From contig JAJEKV010000001.1 in the NCBI GenBank assembly GCA_021234155.1, forward strand, positions 25,779,189-25,843,188: 64,000 nucleotides of DNA, in the 5' to 3' direction. The stretch is from Isoetes taiwanensis (taxonomy: Eukaryota; Streptophyta; Lycopodiopsida; Isoetales; Isoetaceae). Of the stretch, positions 1 through 11,347 are shown piece by piece. The translations under genes were made by a program, and so were the position numbers. Position 1 is the first letter of the stretch. The number at the start of each line of letters is the position of its first letter. The notes beneath the pieces were generated by a model. The model saw only the letters and a program-made list of their open reading frames with translations, had not been told where the DNA came from and did no database searches.

Positions 1-1
1 C

Positions 2-182
2 ACCGATAAACTACGGAGACAATTAGGCATAACTCAACTCGATCGAGCTCCTTATGACATCAAGCTTGCCAAAGGCCACATCACGCGACCTCAAGGCGTC
101 ACTCCTATTCTTTAAATCAGTATTGGTGATCTCAAATTCCCTTTGGAATTTGGTGTTTGGAAAACTGGTGAGGATCTAGGTG

Positions 183-183
<1 letters not shown>
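2..183 (+). mobile_element. Ty3/gypsy pol fragment, protease part, left of a nested LINE
   Basis: Frame 2 reads a retroelement aspartic-protease-like stretch (DRAPYDIKLAKGHITRPQG, then GDLKFPLEFGVWKTGEDLG) with one in-frame TAA at 113-115. The reading stops at a LINE tail and resumes beyond the LINE at about 1478 with the GRPFLCQAK motif that ends gypsy proteases. The element enters the window already inside pol, so its 5' LTR and gag lie outside. The stop codon shows it is dead. Assignment to Ty3/gypsy rests on the RT segment further right. Confidence 0.7.
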
Positions 184-214
<31 letters not shown>

Positions 215-1478
215 GTCTTGCTCACTTAGGGTCTTGAGAGGCCATGGAGCACTAAAAAGCAGCAAGAATACATTATAGTTTCAATGTCAAAGCACGATAG
301 GTATCTGTTGCCTTTAAATACAATCCTAAATCATAACAAGAAATAGCAAACAATGAATGGAAATTTGGTGCTCGAATCTCGAATTGTTCCCTTATATCTC
401 TGTAAGCCTCACAGTGTAGGAATACGTGTGCCTCATCTTCAACACTATTCGAATCACAATTTCTACATATTATATCTTCAAATGGAGTCTTTGACCATCT
501 GCCTGCCTCAACTCCTAATCTATGTGAGCTCGTTCTGTAACGAGCTATGACATGCTTTAGAGTTGCAGGTATATCCGATATCAAATACCCTTGGCTCTTA
601 TATTCATCCATGTGATTTACACGAGCTCTGTAGTGAAGCATTCGGCTACCTTGGTGCTACCATAAGTGCTCAATTGCAAGTCTCTCCAACAATACTCTTG
701 CATCAGACTTACATTCGGGCCAATTTTCATCATTCAGACCCCATCTACTTGCCCAAGCTTTGAAATCATGCATCCAACCTTCTTGCTCTGATTCTATCAT
801 TGCTTGATATGATAAGCGTTCCGGTGCTTGATCTCGAATCCTATTAATGAAATTTACACTTTGAAATAATGCTTCTAATTCTAGTGGGAACATACCTGCC
901 TCTGCGAGCATAATTGCATATGGTATCTGAGCTTTTATGCCAAGCACATTTCTCAGGAAAATCTTTTGAACTGCTTTTATCTGGTTCCATAGCTTGGTAG
1001 GAATGCTTGGCCCCCATATTGGAACTCCATACAATAACACGGTTTGAACCAGTGTTTTAACAACATTTTCATAAGACCCCAATCATGCAAAGAAATTTTA
1101 GAACACTTTGACCATATAGGGCCATTTTTTCCACCCGTTGATCTTCTTTTGACGCACTCCTTCCAATTATATCTTGAGGAGAAGTCAATCCCAAGATACT
1201 TATAGCTCTCCACTATCTCAATTTCCTGCTCTTGACACAAGAATCTGGGTCTCTCCCTTGTCCCAAATAGCATAATTTTTTATTTTGCAATATTTACTTT
1301 CATTTGCCTTGCTGCACAAAAAGCCTCTAAGCTAGGTAAGTGCGCCTGCAACACTTGTTTCTTGGATGCCAATAGCACCACATCATCAGCATACAACAAT
1401 AACTGTATCACATAAGCTCCAAGACGAGTGCCTGTCAAAGAGCGAGCAAGCAACCATTCTTCAAGCTCATCTATGAAA
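184..1478 (-). mobile_element. LINE-1: 5'-truncated non-LTR retrotransposon inside the gypsy protease
   Basis: Read on the minus strand, this begins just before the RT catalytic box (LLLYADDVVLLAS, YADD near 1380-1393) and continues through the thumb (YKYLGIDFS) to a C-terminal CCHC-like finger (CRNCDSNSVEDEAHVFLHC) ending at 273. A stop lies near 1279, a frameshift near 1080 and a stop near 657, so it is inactive. The 3' end carries a short UTR and a TAAA-type microsatellite tail, seen as ATTT repeats at about 184-214. Only the last 1.3 kb of the element is present, the usual outcome of incomplete target-primed reverse transcription. No long target-site duplication is visible; at most TGAT is shared at both junctions. 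Confidence 0.85.
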
Positions 1479-2347
1479 TGATGGTTGGACGACCTTTTCT
1501 CTGTCAGGCTAAAAGCATTCACTACTGGGCCAATGATCAACTTGTCATCATAGATGGAACATTGAATGCCACGATGGACCTCAAAACTGGGAAACTTATC
1601 TCTGTTGAACATGCTGAACCATCACTCTCTCATAGTAATTCTGAGGATCTTCAAAACACTTATCAAGTGCAAGCCCCTGCTGCTGGTCTACCTTTATCTG
1701 CCTACCCTGAGTATGTTGATCCTTGGGGTGATATGAGTCTTGATCAAGACAACGCTATAACATCCTTGCTTGATCCCTACCTTGCACCTTGCAATCGCAT
1801 TCAGCGTGTTGACATCCAGCTAGATGATGACACTCATATAGGCATTGTTGATGTTGCTACTGTCATGAAGCAACCCCTAATTGACGCCACTCAACAGCTC
1901 TACCTAGAGTGTTGAACCGCCCGTGGTCCTTTAACCTCATGTTCATACCATCACAGACACGGAACTCATTCCGCATATCCAAACTTCGAAAGTTGAAGTC
2001 ATTGATTTAGGAGACAACCAACCAATCCGGCTGGCTGCCAATCTCCCCAAAACTTATAAAGCTCGCATCTTCAGTCTTTTTAAGAAATTCCCGCACATCT
2101 TTGCGTGGAGCTATAAAGATTTACGAGGTATCAAAAAAGAATTGGGGGAACTCACCATTCCTACCAAACCAGATGCACGCTCCATCTAGCAACAGCAGTG
2201 CAGGCTCAACTCCAATTATCTGACTGCTGGACTTATCTACGAGGTCAAACATTCTGCATGGGTAAGCGCAATTATTATTGCCCTCAAGCATAATGGAAAA
2301 ATACACGTTTGCATGGATTACAGAAAGCTCAATGTGGCCACGGAATG
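1478..2347 (+). mobile_element. Ty3/gypsy pol fragment, protease end to RT start
   Basis: This resumes the reading frame split by LINE-1. It starts with MMVGRPFLCQAKSIHYW, a typical end of a gypsy protease, then a linker, then the N-terminal RT motif series: FPHIFAWSYKDLRGI, a degenerate PDAR segment with an in-frame TAG, the LTAGLIYEVKHSAWVS motif, and KIHVCMDYRKLNVAT. The reading ends there, before the RT palm catalytic box. Frameshifts near 1915 and the internal stop show it is dead. Reverse transcription of the genomic RNA would have been its role. Confidence 0.85.
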
Positions 2348-2931
2348 AGTGCGAATTTTTAGAGGGTTTTTTTAGAAATGGTTTGGAGGGTTTTTATTAA
2401 TTTTGCAACTTTCCATTTGTATTTAAAGGGTTCTATAGTTGATATTGACTTTATTTGTGAATATATGTTCATTCAATAGTCTTTCATTTATAATTGAAAG
2501 AAACTGTAGTTGGTGTTAACTTCATTTAAGAAAATCGTATTTTTGTTTATGCAGGACGATTAGGCTTAAAGACCCAAACTTTAAATTCAAGAAATATTAA
2601 TTTTCTAGATCAAAATTGCAATGTCAGAAAAAGATGCTATGCATGTAACAAATTGCAAGCAAAAATGACGATAGAGTTGAATCTTAATAGATAATAGTTT
2701 TGCAACCAATAGACAATAAAATCACACTCATGTTTCCTCACATTCATCATCAACAAGCATGCAACGCCTTTGCTTTTTGTCTATCTTGCACTTGGGCGTA
2801 GGCATTTGAGATAATGAAATTGCCATGGTTTCTGCATACATAGGAAGAACACTACATTAATAGAAACATGATAGCTAATAAAAAATTAATATACATAGAT
2901 GTAAGTAAAAATAAACAACTCAAATACCATA
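2348..2931. other. Non-coding stretch, no feature recognised
   Basis: AT-rich DNA between the gypsy relic and the 3' end of the methyltransferase-like gene. No conserved frame, tail or repeat was seen. It may include the 3' untranslated region of the minus-strand gene that ends at 2932. Confidence 0.5.
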
Positions 2932-5900
2932 CTATGGAGGCTCTTCATCCTCGAGTGGCTCCTCATCATCAGAATCAATGTTCATGTTGTGGCATTGGTT
3001 AACTTCATATTGCCTTGTTGTGTCCTTAGAGGCATCAATGCCTGCAAACTATGATCCTTAACATGTTCGACCAACATGGCATCACTATCAAGGCCATGCA
3101 ATAGCGTGACAATATGGCAGATGCAATTAAAGCATTGCTGCAACCACTGAACATATCCAGAACAATCCCTTCTCTAGGACTCAAGTTAGCAATCAAGAAC
3201 TCCATAAAAGTAATAGATTTTTCATTGCAAAGCCGTGTCGGAAAATCTGTAATTGATGCAAGCCTGCTTCCTTTGTCATGACGATGGCGTAATATTGATT
3301 TTTCACAGCACAATTCATCACCTGCAAATGCAAATTAGTTAAAGCATTTTATGAACTAAATTGAAAATTTACATACTAGAACAGAAGTGTGCTTACCAAT
3401 CCGCACAACATTCTTCTGAATTTAGGTGACATGCCCTTTCTTGCCCAAAGAATGACAGTCAAACATCTATTTTCCATGAAACCATTCCTATCTCTCACAA
3501 CTCCAAATGGTTTGTCTTGTTCCAATATATAGGTTCTGAATTTTTCAAGATATTTCAACCTACCTTCCTTTTCAACAAAGGAAGTATGATCTGGTGCACA
3601 AATAGATACTAGCCATCCTGCATCATCAAGGCACAATGTACCAAATGAAAAAGCTACTTGCATTAACTTGGTGGTACAAGTGTTCCAAGATGGCACTTCA
3701 AGACACGTATTATCAGGAAGATCATTTGTAGGGAAGTCGATCACTACCAAATCAAAACCCCAATCGCGTGCAAGCCCACTTCTTGTATACCTGTGTGATT
3801 TTCTCATATGGCTCCTCGCAAAGTCTCTCACTGCGTTAAAAGAAGGGCATTCTATCTTGCTAGAGTATTGCTCATAAGCTTGGCAAATGTCAACACAATG
3901 AATTTCAACATCCACACTAGAAACTATAGATCCAATTTTAAAGTCTTCCATAGTGAACTCATTATATTGATCCTCGTTCTCACCTCTTGAAGTAGACTTT
4001 TTGAGCTCATCAATTGGCTTTTGTCCTCGTGCTCTTTGGCTTTTTTGAGTAACTTCTGGATCCAAACTGCGTCGCTTCTTTGAGGATCCAATTTCTGGTG
4101 TGAGTACTTGAGCATTGGACCTATAAGAGACTTCTTCTTCTTTTGGATATTTACCAAATGGAAAGTCAATCCACCAAGGGCAATTTTCCATCTCAAAATC
4201 TGACAGGCCACCAGGTCTATCCAAATTCCCCATTTTAGAGTACATGCCATCGTCAGATAATGTTCTCCAACTACTAAGTTTCATACGAATCTTTTGTAAA
4301 ATGCTGATCTTCCATAAATGGCAATAATATCTGTAATAGTAGATGCAAAGCAATATAAAAAATTTGAAATTAATGAAAGAAAGAGAATGATGTAGAAGCA
4401 TATCTGTAACATACTCGACGTGAAGCGTTATCAATTTCATAAGCGTCAGAAATGCTAACAGACGATATTATATGCTTCTGATATATCTTGAACATATTTG
4501 TTCTATTTGCCTGCTTAAATGCACGAAACCAATTTTCCAGGTCCTCACCATGAGGAATATCCACTTGTAGCTCAAAAGTATTTATGGTTTCATCAAACAC
4601 ATTAGAGAAGCGGACCAGAAGATGTTCTAGCCATACTTCCTTTCTCACCCAATCTTTAAATGCTTTGTCAGCTTTGGGAATGCCATAAGTGCTTTGTATA
4701 GCAGGGCCAGATGTCATCCAATAAACCCAACAATCCCTAACAGAAGGAGTTACCTTTGCCTTTGCCATCTCAAGCAATTTTTCAACTGTCAATCTAGATG
4801 TCTTTGTGTCAATATCTGCTTTAGTTACAGCTTCAAACCACCTAGAACCAAGTTGTGGATTGACAATCGCCAAAATTTTTTCCATCTTTTGCACCCATTT
4901 ATCATGCACCTTCTTAGTGGCTACATTTTTTCAATTTTCAATGTCATCTTCTTCCATAGCTATGCTGGTCTCGATTGCAATTTCTTTATCCATTTGTCTC
5001 TACAATACACATAGTAATAATCAAAAGGAAGAAAAGAATACAAAAGGGAAAAAAACAGATAAAGCAAATACATATTAATATACCTGGAAGAGCATCTTGC
5101 AATATGCAAGCCTTGGCAAGGGATACCATTGTTCACCAATGACATTAGCGCTAGTATTCTCTTTGATTTTCAAAGAGGCCAAATAGTGTGGGTCCAATTT
5201 GGAGAGATATTTTTCAGGATTGGCTGTAGCAATTTTCTGCACGCTAAATAAAGTATTCTTCATTGAGTTGTGAACAACACCGTCGTCATTCAACCTGTCC
5301 ATAACACATGTTAACAGTTAACAATAATAGTACTATGCAAATAGTAATTAACCATTTAGTAAGTAAACTTACTCATTGATCCGATTCAATGCTGATATCA
5401 ATTGTGTCACGTGGCACTTCTCCACATCAATGAAAGAAGCCAATACACGAACATGCCACTGCTTATTAAACTGAAAAGCGGAACGTATTTCTTCCATCCA
5501 ATCCATGGTTCTATGGTTCCCATCCCAGCACAGGAACATCTTCCCCTATAAATCATTCCATTCTTCTGAAGTTCTCAACTCATCTTCAAACTCTTCATTT
5601 ACCTCGTTCCAATAATCATCCCATCGTGCCTTAATAGATTCAGAGACTGGCACATCATTTCCTTTGGTTGTCTTCAAGGAGAGAATAATTTGACCCTTTT
5701 CAGGTAAATAACCATCATTTCGAAATACCTCTTGCATTTGCAGATCATTCTTGTTTACTGTACGTACTGCCTCATTCCTTAATATTCGACAAAAGGGAAT
5801 TCTTGGAGGAAAACTGCTTCTACTCATCTGACATTTGTTTAAAATGTCAGCAACCATTTCATGTGCAAATATCTGATCAAACTCAGGATCTATTAATGTT

Positions 5901-6090
5901 CCACTTCTTGCTCAATTATTTAAATGAAAACTTGCTCAGCCTCCTGCAACACAAGACTCCTTGTCACTTCAAGGGCATTATCAACAAGGACCTTCAAAGT
6001 AGCACAATATTCTCCAAATTCAAAATTTTCCCAGTGGTTGCAGGCTTCAAGTAGCTCTGCAGGAGGGCAAGCACCTCCCTTTAGGCACAT
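2932..6090 (-). pseudogene. Decayed multi-exon gene: ParB-like segment plus DNA amino-methyltransferase-like domain
   Basis: Six coding blocks on the minus strand: about 5932-6090, 5373-5906, 5084-5294, 4415-4997, 3397-4330 and 2932-3321. Most junctions have plausible GT/AG borders, for example GTAAGC after 3397. Block 2 holds KMFLCWDGNHRTMDW, resembling the DG-HR core of ParB/Srx nucleases. Block 5 holds GFDLVVIDFPTNDLPD, in the place of the DPPY motif IV of N4/N6 amino-methyltransferases, followed by VILWARKG. Block 6 holds CNEKSITFMEFLI and VLDMFSGCSNALIASA, matching the late motif X and SAM-binding motif I. Order IV then I is that of the beta class. The C-terminus is acidic (DSDDEEPLEDEEPP). 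In-frame stops at 5546-5548 and 4931-4933, and frameshifts in block 6 (one just before GLDSDAML), mark it as broken. The degenerate DFPT box suggests loss of catalysis even before decay. Family assignment is inference from motifs. Confidence 0.6.
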
Positions 6091-6979
6091 AGAAAAACTT
6101 TCAGAGTGTAAGGTTTTTATGCGATATAGTCAAGTTCAAATTTATATAGCTCCTCAGGAAACCTACAAATAGTAGCCTGGAAATAATCACAATGGGCCTA
6201 CATAGAATATAAAAACAAATGAACACGGATACAAATTCTAATGTCATATCACCTGCACTTTTACACAGATTTCCTACAGTTGTCAAGGGTAAAAGATTGA
6301 GCATGGCAGATGGAAATGTCCTTGAAACTCTTACATTGATTTTTGAGAGTGTTCATGCTCTCATCACATCAAAGGAAGAACACACAGTGTACATTGATCT
6401 GTACTTTTTAAAGCATATATACCATACTCTAACTCATTTATCTAAAGACAGTGTTCTTTACTGAATATTTAACTAATTCACTCCATCAAAATACCCAGTT
6501 CCTTTTGTCACATTCAACTCACACATCAATTCAAGCCTCATTTAACTGCATCTACATACTTATTTGCTTTCACCATGTTTACCTCACATATCAAATCAAA
6601 CCTCAGTTTAACGCATTGCTCACAGCTCACTCACCTTCAGCTCCTGCAAATTGAAACGTCTCAACACCTACCGCCACGCCAGTTAATGCAACACAATTGA
6701 TCTACTATCCAGTCACAGACAGAATGACATAAGTACCGTACTCTTCTCAGACATGCAAAGTGACCTATAAGCTCATCAAAGCAAGAGAACATTACCAAAA
6801 TATACAGCCATTGGACGATAAACTGCTTATGCAGAGCTTCAAAGTCAGAGCTTCAAACAGAACAGAATACACATAAGAAAGGAGCCGTACATAATGAAGA
6901 ATCAATTTAGCTTCTATTTCCGGCATTTAACCTACAAAACCAGGTAAACTGAAATGCAAATGCTCAGAGACTTATGGCT
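6091..6979. other. Probable introns or 5' region of the methyltransferase-like gene
   Basis: No firm coding block. A GTGATATG donor-like site on the minus strand near 6252 follows a short open stretch, so an untranslated or poorly conserved exon may lie at about 6253-6370. Nothing else was recognised. Confidence 0.3.
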
Positions 6980-7330
6980 TCAAGAACAGTCATCGAAACA
7001 CTGCCTTTCAATCCCCTTGGAGCAGATTCGTACTTCAGTTTCGAGCTCTGCATTACACGAACCTCCAAAAAAATTGTCATCTACATCCAAGTCTTGCAAG
7101 TGATAGTTTGTTGATGTATATACTTCCAGTCCAGATGTGTCTACCTTTCCCTTGATCATTGTAAAGACCAATCCAGCAGGCTGCCATTCCCATAAGAATC
7201 AACAACCAGAGCCTGGAGTGGCAGATATGCAGAAGCTGGAATCATGCAAAAGGGACAAACTGCACCTTTCATTCTGTACCTCAGCTAAGATCCTTAGAGA
7301 TTCATGGCTGGCATCACTCCCTTCAGCCAT
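6980..7330 (-). pseudogene. Possible 5' exon, open frame broken by a single UGA
   Basis: On the minus strand an ATG at 7330 opens a 43-codon frame (MAEGSDASHESLRILAEVQ and onward). It ends at a TGA at 7199-7201, after which the same frame runs a further 72 codons (FLWEWQPAGLVFTMIKG and on) to a stop at 6980-6982. The continuous reading across one stop suggests a once-intact coding exon, perhaps the first exon of the gene ending at 2932. Product unrecognised. Chance cannot be excluded, since 72 open codons are not rare in this window. Confidence 0.35.
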
Positions 7331-10104
7331 TGCCGCTAAAGAATGTCATAAAAGAATCGACGCAGAAGAAGCTGGCGTTGAAGAATCGCCCAATAAAATT
7401 TCTGGAAACGCACCCCTAGCTGAAGCCCACCACAGGAAGACATTCAGCATTTTGGCACCTCTCGGTTCGAGGTTTGAGCAATAAGGACGAGCTTGGCTTG
7501 GCTATGGCAGGGCCGAACTTCGCCTGATTGGAGCAGGGCCGGATTGGTTGCAGGGGCAGAACGGGCATCCCTGGATTTTTTCTTTTTTCTTGAATTTGGA
7601 AATGCAATATAAGCACACGTGTCAACCCCACGTCCGTCCTCAGCCCAGAAATATTACCTTTCTATTTTTTGATAACAGAAAATAAACAGCTTTATATAAG
7701 GAATGATTGACATTTAGATGTGCTGCATAAGTCCATGGTGTAATATTAAGATTTTATAGATGCATTGACATTCTGATGTGATGTTTTTTAAGCTCTCTTA
7801 TAGCTATTTATTTGAAGATAAGTGTCAGCATGGTTGGTTTATGAAATATATAGGTGCTGGCTGATATGGGCAACTTCTGACTTAAAAATCTCAAATTTAC
7901 GCTGCATCTTAAATGAATGATATGAAAAGGTGAAGTCTATAATTGGCAAAATTGGCCACGGCTTAAACTTTTGCTGCTTTGAAGCAGATAAGTCTACTTT
8001 CATTCCTTCTATTTGTTTCCATTCTAAATGTGAAGGAGCTCTAGGAATTGGGCACTCAAATTTGTTTCTGTTGTTTTGAGTTGTTTAACTTTTGCAGTCT
8101 ACTTCCATTCCTTTTATTTGTTGCCATCTTAAATGCTCATATATGCAAGAGAATTACTTTATTTACTTATTGTAGGACCAGGTTAAAGTTAGGATTTGTT
8201 CATGGGTCCTTAGAATTGTCGAAGCTTCAAGGGTGCAAAAATGTTTAAGATGGCCTCTTGAAATTCTCTGCTCTTGATTGTCCTTACAAATGTCTCATGA
8301 AGGGAATATGTAGCATAATAACAGGGGGTTTTCTTTGTGTTTTTGTACGGTTTTCACAAAGGTTTTTCTAAGATTTCATGGCGTATTTGAATGGATGTAC
8401 TAATGCGTACATCTAGAGTGCATCATTTCTTAGTCGTTGATTTAGTTTTTTTTTTCAAAGGTCCAACATCGAAGGGCTCACAACAAAAGCCCTCTTTTTA
8501 TTTTAGTTGTTATTTTCAGAGTTTGGCATGCAAGCATCGTGCCATCGTGTTTTAGGGTTAGGAAGAGAGAAATCATGTTTTATCATGTTTTGCATGCTGA
8601 GCCCCGTTTACTGTTTTTGAGAAGCTGAAGCGCAACAGAGGCAGGCAAACTTTGAGCAGAGTAGATCCGCAAGAGTAAGATCTGTTTTCCCAGGCTAATC
8701 AATTTTCTTTTTTGGGCGGGAAGTTATGGCGCCTCTGCTTTTCTTAGACGGAGCATCAGCATACTTTCCTTGGCGCCAATGGTTCAGGAAGAGTCTGAAG
8801 AACCCGGATCGGAGGTGCAGTCGCATTTGAAGAAGCAGGATCGGAGGTGCAAAATCTGAAGAAGCCGGATCAGAGGATCAGAGGTTCGCTGTGGTGCATA
8901 ATTTGAAGATTCAGGTTTTGCTGTTGTGCAGTCGGCAGTAACAAAGAGACTCCTTTCAGGGTTTGCTGTGGTGCATGTTTGATCGGAGTTGCCAGGGTGT
9001 TCTTGCCATTTGCTTCTTTTATGGATCTTTGCTTGCAAAGATGATATCTGCAAACCCTGGATCCCGAAAAGCAAACTGAAACTCCTTCCTTTCCTGAATA
9101 CGCAAATCTGTAGCTGCTCCTCTGCTTGCTTCGTTTTCATATTTATAGCTTCATTCTGCTTGCATTGCTTAGTAGGGATCTTGCCTTCATCATTGTTCTT
9201 AAGAGAAAACTCTGGCTTCATCTTGCATCTGTATATCTGCTTGGGGTTTTTTCCTTATGGTTCGTAAGGAGCTGAAGTATCTCAACTATCTGCGCTTTAT
9301 AAGTTTACTCAGTCTAAATCGGGGCATTTATTCTGTTTTGTGCATTCTCCATAGCACATACAAGGGGTATTTATCCTGTTCCGTGCATTCTCCATAGCGC
9401 ATGCAAGGTTCCGTGGTTGTAATTGCTTATCCGTTGAAATTGCTTAAAGAAGAAGAACAAAGGTATCTTTATTTTCGGTTTTACACAGAAGGCAGAGGAG
9501 AGGATTTCGTGGTTGTAATTGCTTATCTATTCTATTCTAGAAGAAGGGTGTTTCCGTTTTTGGTCAACACAGAAGACAGAGAAGATGATCTTGTGGGTGT
9601 GCTTATCTGAGGGACCGACTATTCAATTGGAAGCGGAACTATTGAGGAAATTAGAGGAATTGATTGGCAATTGGTAATTGGTGTTTGGTCCGAACTTTTG
9701 TGTACACGCTTTTAATGCAAAGGGAATATGATATTAGCCTATTTTGGATCTCATCGAGGAATGATGCCAAAGATAGCATCTCATAGTGTCTTGTAGTAAA
9801 TATTTTGAACCTTCACTAGTGTCTATGGAGTAGTTATAGAAAACCTCAAGCCTAATGAAGTTCCTTGGCTTTCCATCAAAGAAAGCTATTTTACAAGAGA
9901 AAATTCTATATAGTAATGGCTTAACAGGGAATTGATGCTACCCATGCAAGACATGTTGATTTGGCATTTATGCTATCTTATTACTGGTTTTGGGCAGTTA
10001 AGGACTCTGTGTATCTCTGTATTGAATAAGGCAACCATGAAGAGGACTCCGAGGTTGCAGAAAAGGACTAGTCTCGAGCTAAAGTATAAAAGTAAGCAAA
10101 GCAG
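7331..10104. other. Intergenic DNA and possible 5' leader of the gene at 10105
   Basis: No recognisable protein. At 8800-8960 there is a loose repeat of a GGATCGGAGGTGCA-like word. At 9322-9600 there are two tandem duplications (listed separately). Sequence from about 9930 may be transcribed leader of the small gene at 10105. Otherwise I see nothing. Confidence 0.45.
9322..9600. repeat. Two short tandem duplications
   Basis: A 43-44 bp unit (TGCATTCTCCATAGC core) occurs twice at 9322-9408. It is followed directly by a diverged unit of about 97 bp that begins CGTGGTTGTAATTGCTTATC near 9410 and again near 9507. The shared words are clear; the second pair is much more decayed. No function is evident. 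Confidence 0.7.
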
Positions 10105-11347
10105 ATGGCCATGGATAGCCCTTCCCAATGTTTGACATTGAGTTCCGGTCCTATAGTTGGTTTAAAGCGTGGAAGAATCCAAGCACTTCCTACTCAGCTT
10201 GAATTGAAGAAGCAACGCGGCAACGGTTTTGCTTTAAGGTAGCTGCTTTTTTTTATCTTGTTCATTCTTCTACTCCTTTACACAGAAACATCACTCTTGC
10301 AATTTGATGTCTAGAAAGAAGTCTTTCCCTGTGATTTCAATCTGTTTATTATATCTATCCCAGATCAACAAGAAATTTTGATGTCTTGAAACGGGCATTG
10401 GCTTTAAATTTCTAAATAAAATGCTTTTATAGCATATATAATTATATTACATTATACTCATGTTTCATTTTACTATATACCCTTTTTTTTCTTAATGCTG
10501 CATATTACATAACACATATTGCTACATGTTTTAAATGTCTTTTATATTCTCACGTCTGTTTTTTTTTTTTTATGGCCCGAAGGGCCAAAATTTTTTTTTA
10601 GTATAATAACCAACACATAACTACCATTGACATTAATAAATATAACCATTGGATCCAACACATTTAAATTAAAATCCCCCTTAAACCCCCTTTGGTGGGT
10701 GCATATTCACACGGGGGGTGACTCCGGGCATCGAGAGTAACCAACACATAACTACCATTGACATTAATAAATATAACCATTGGATCCAACACATTTAAAT
10801 TAAAATCCCCCTTAAACCCCTTTGGTTTGGGTGCATATTCACACGGGGGTGACGTGGGGCAAATGAGAGCCCTCATAATTGTATTTTGCACGTACGAAAT
10901 CAACACCATATAGTATTCCGGTTGAAATCATATAGTATTTTGCGAATCTTATTATACAGTATAGCAAATCTTGTACTTGCATACCCCACAAACGAGGAAC
11001 TTTACGTACGGTGTAGATTAAAGAATAAGGGGCGAATATGCCAATCCGACAGCTCTCGATGCCCGGAGTCACCCCCCGTGTGAATATGCACCCAAACCAA
11101 AGGGGGTTTAAGGGGGATTTTAATTTAAATGTGTTGGATCCAATGGTTATATTTATTAATGTCAATGGTAGTTATGTGTTGGTTATAGAATCACTTCTAT
11201 TGTTATTCTAGTCTTTTTTTCTTATTTGGTGATTATAAAATTTTACTTCTCTTTCATGTTGTTCATCTTGACATCGCATTCTCTCAAATATTTTCATAGA
11301 CATCTAATGTGTTTTTGTGCAGGGAGATTGAGAAAGCACTTTCTTGA
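10105..11347 (+). CDS. Possible two-exon gene for a 53-residue basic protein
   Basis: Exon 1 at 10105-10238 starts MAMDSPSQCLTLSSGPIVG and ends GNGFAL plus two bases, at a GTAGCT donor. Exon 2 starts at 11323 after a TTTTTGTGCAG acceptor and adds REIEKALS before TGA at 11345-11347. The split codon AG/G closes exactly, and the joined peptide is basic and probably helical in its second half (LELKKQRGNGFALREIEKAL). A TAA lies four codons upstream in frame, so 10105 is the first possible ATG. The 1.08-kb intron contains a foldback MITE. I do not recognise the family. It may be a real small protein, an upstream peptide, or the end of a larger gene with unseen exons. Confidence 0.4.
10556..10600 (-). 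repeat. GGCCC hairpin flanked by homopolymer, retroposon-tail-like
   Basis: A run of T, then the hairpin GGCCCGAAGGGCC, then another run of T. Read on the minus strand it is a GC stem-loop followed by a poly-A-like tail, as at the 3' ends of the LINEs described in this window. It abuts the left arm of the MITE. Confidence 0.4.
10606..11186. mobile_element. Foldback MITE with a duplicated left arm
   Basis: Terminal inverted repeats of about 133 bp: left arm copy 1 at 10606-10737, a second tandem copy at 10738-10851, and the inverted right arm at 11053-11186. All begin or end with AACCAACACATAACTACCAT or its complement and share CACGGGGGGTGACTCC near the inner edge. The central 200 bp is AT-rich with no coding. 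It sits in the intron of the small gene at 10105. Target-site duplication is ambiguous (TA or TAT). No transposase is present, so it is non-autonomous; superfamily unknown. Confidence 0.8.

Noticed and set aside
2932-6090. Bacterial or plasmid contamination
   Set aside because: Despite ParB-like and methyltransferase motifs, the gene has spliceosomal intron borders and plant-like flanking DNA.
7199-7201. Selenocysteine or programmed readthrough at UGA
   Set aside because: Land plants are not known to make selenoproteins, and no structured element after the stop was seen; a nonsense mutation is simpler.
8784-9221. 145-codon minus-strand frame as a gene
   Set aside because: No known motif, no splice signals or promoter context, and the region contains decayed repeats.
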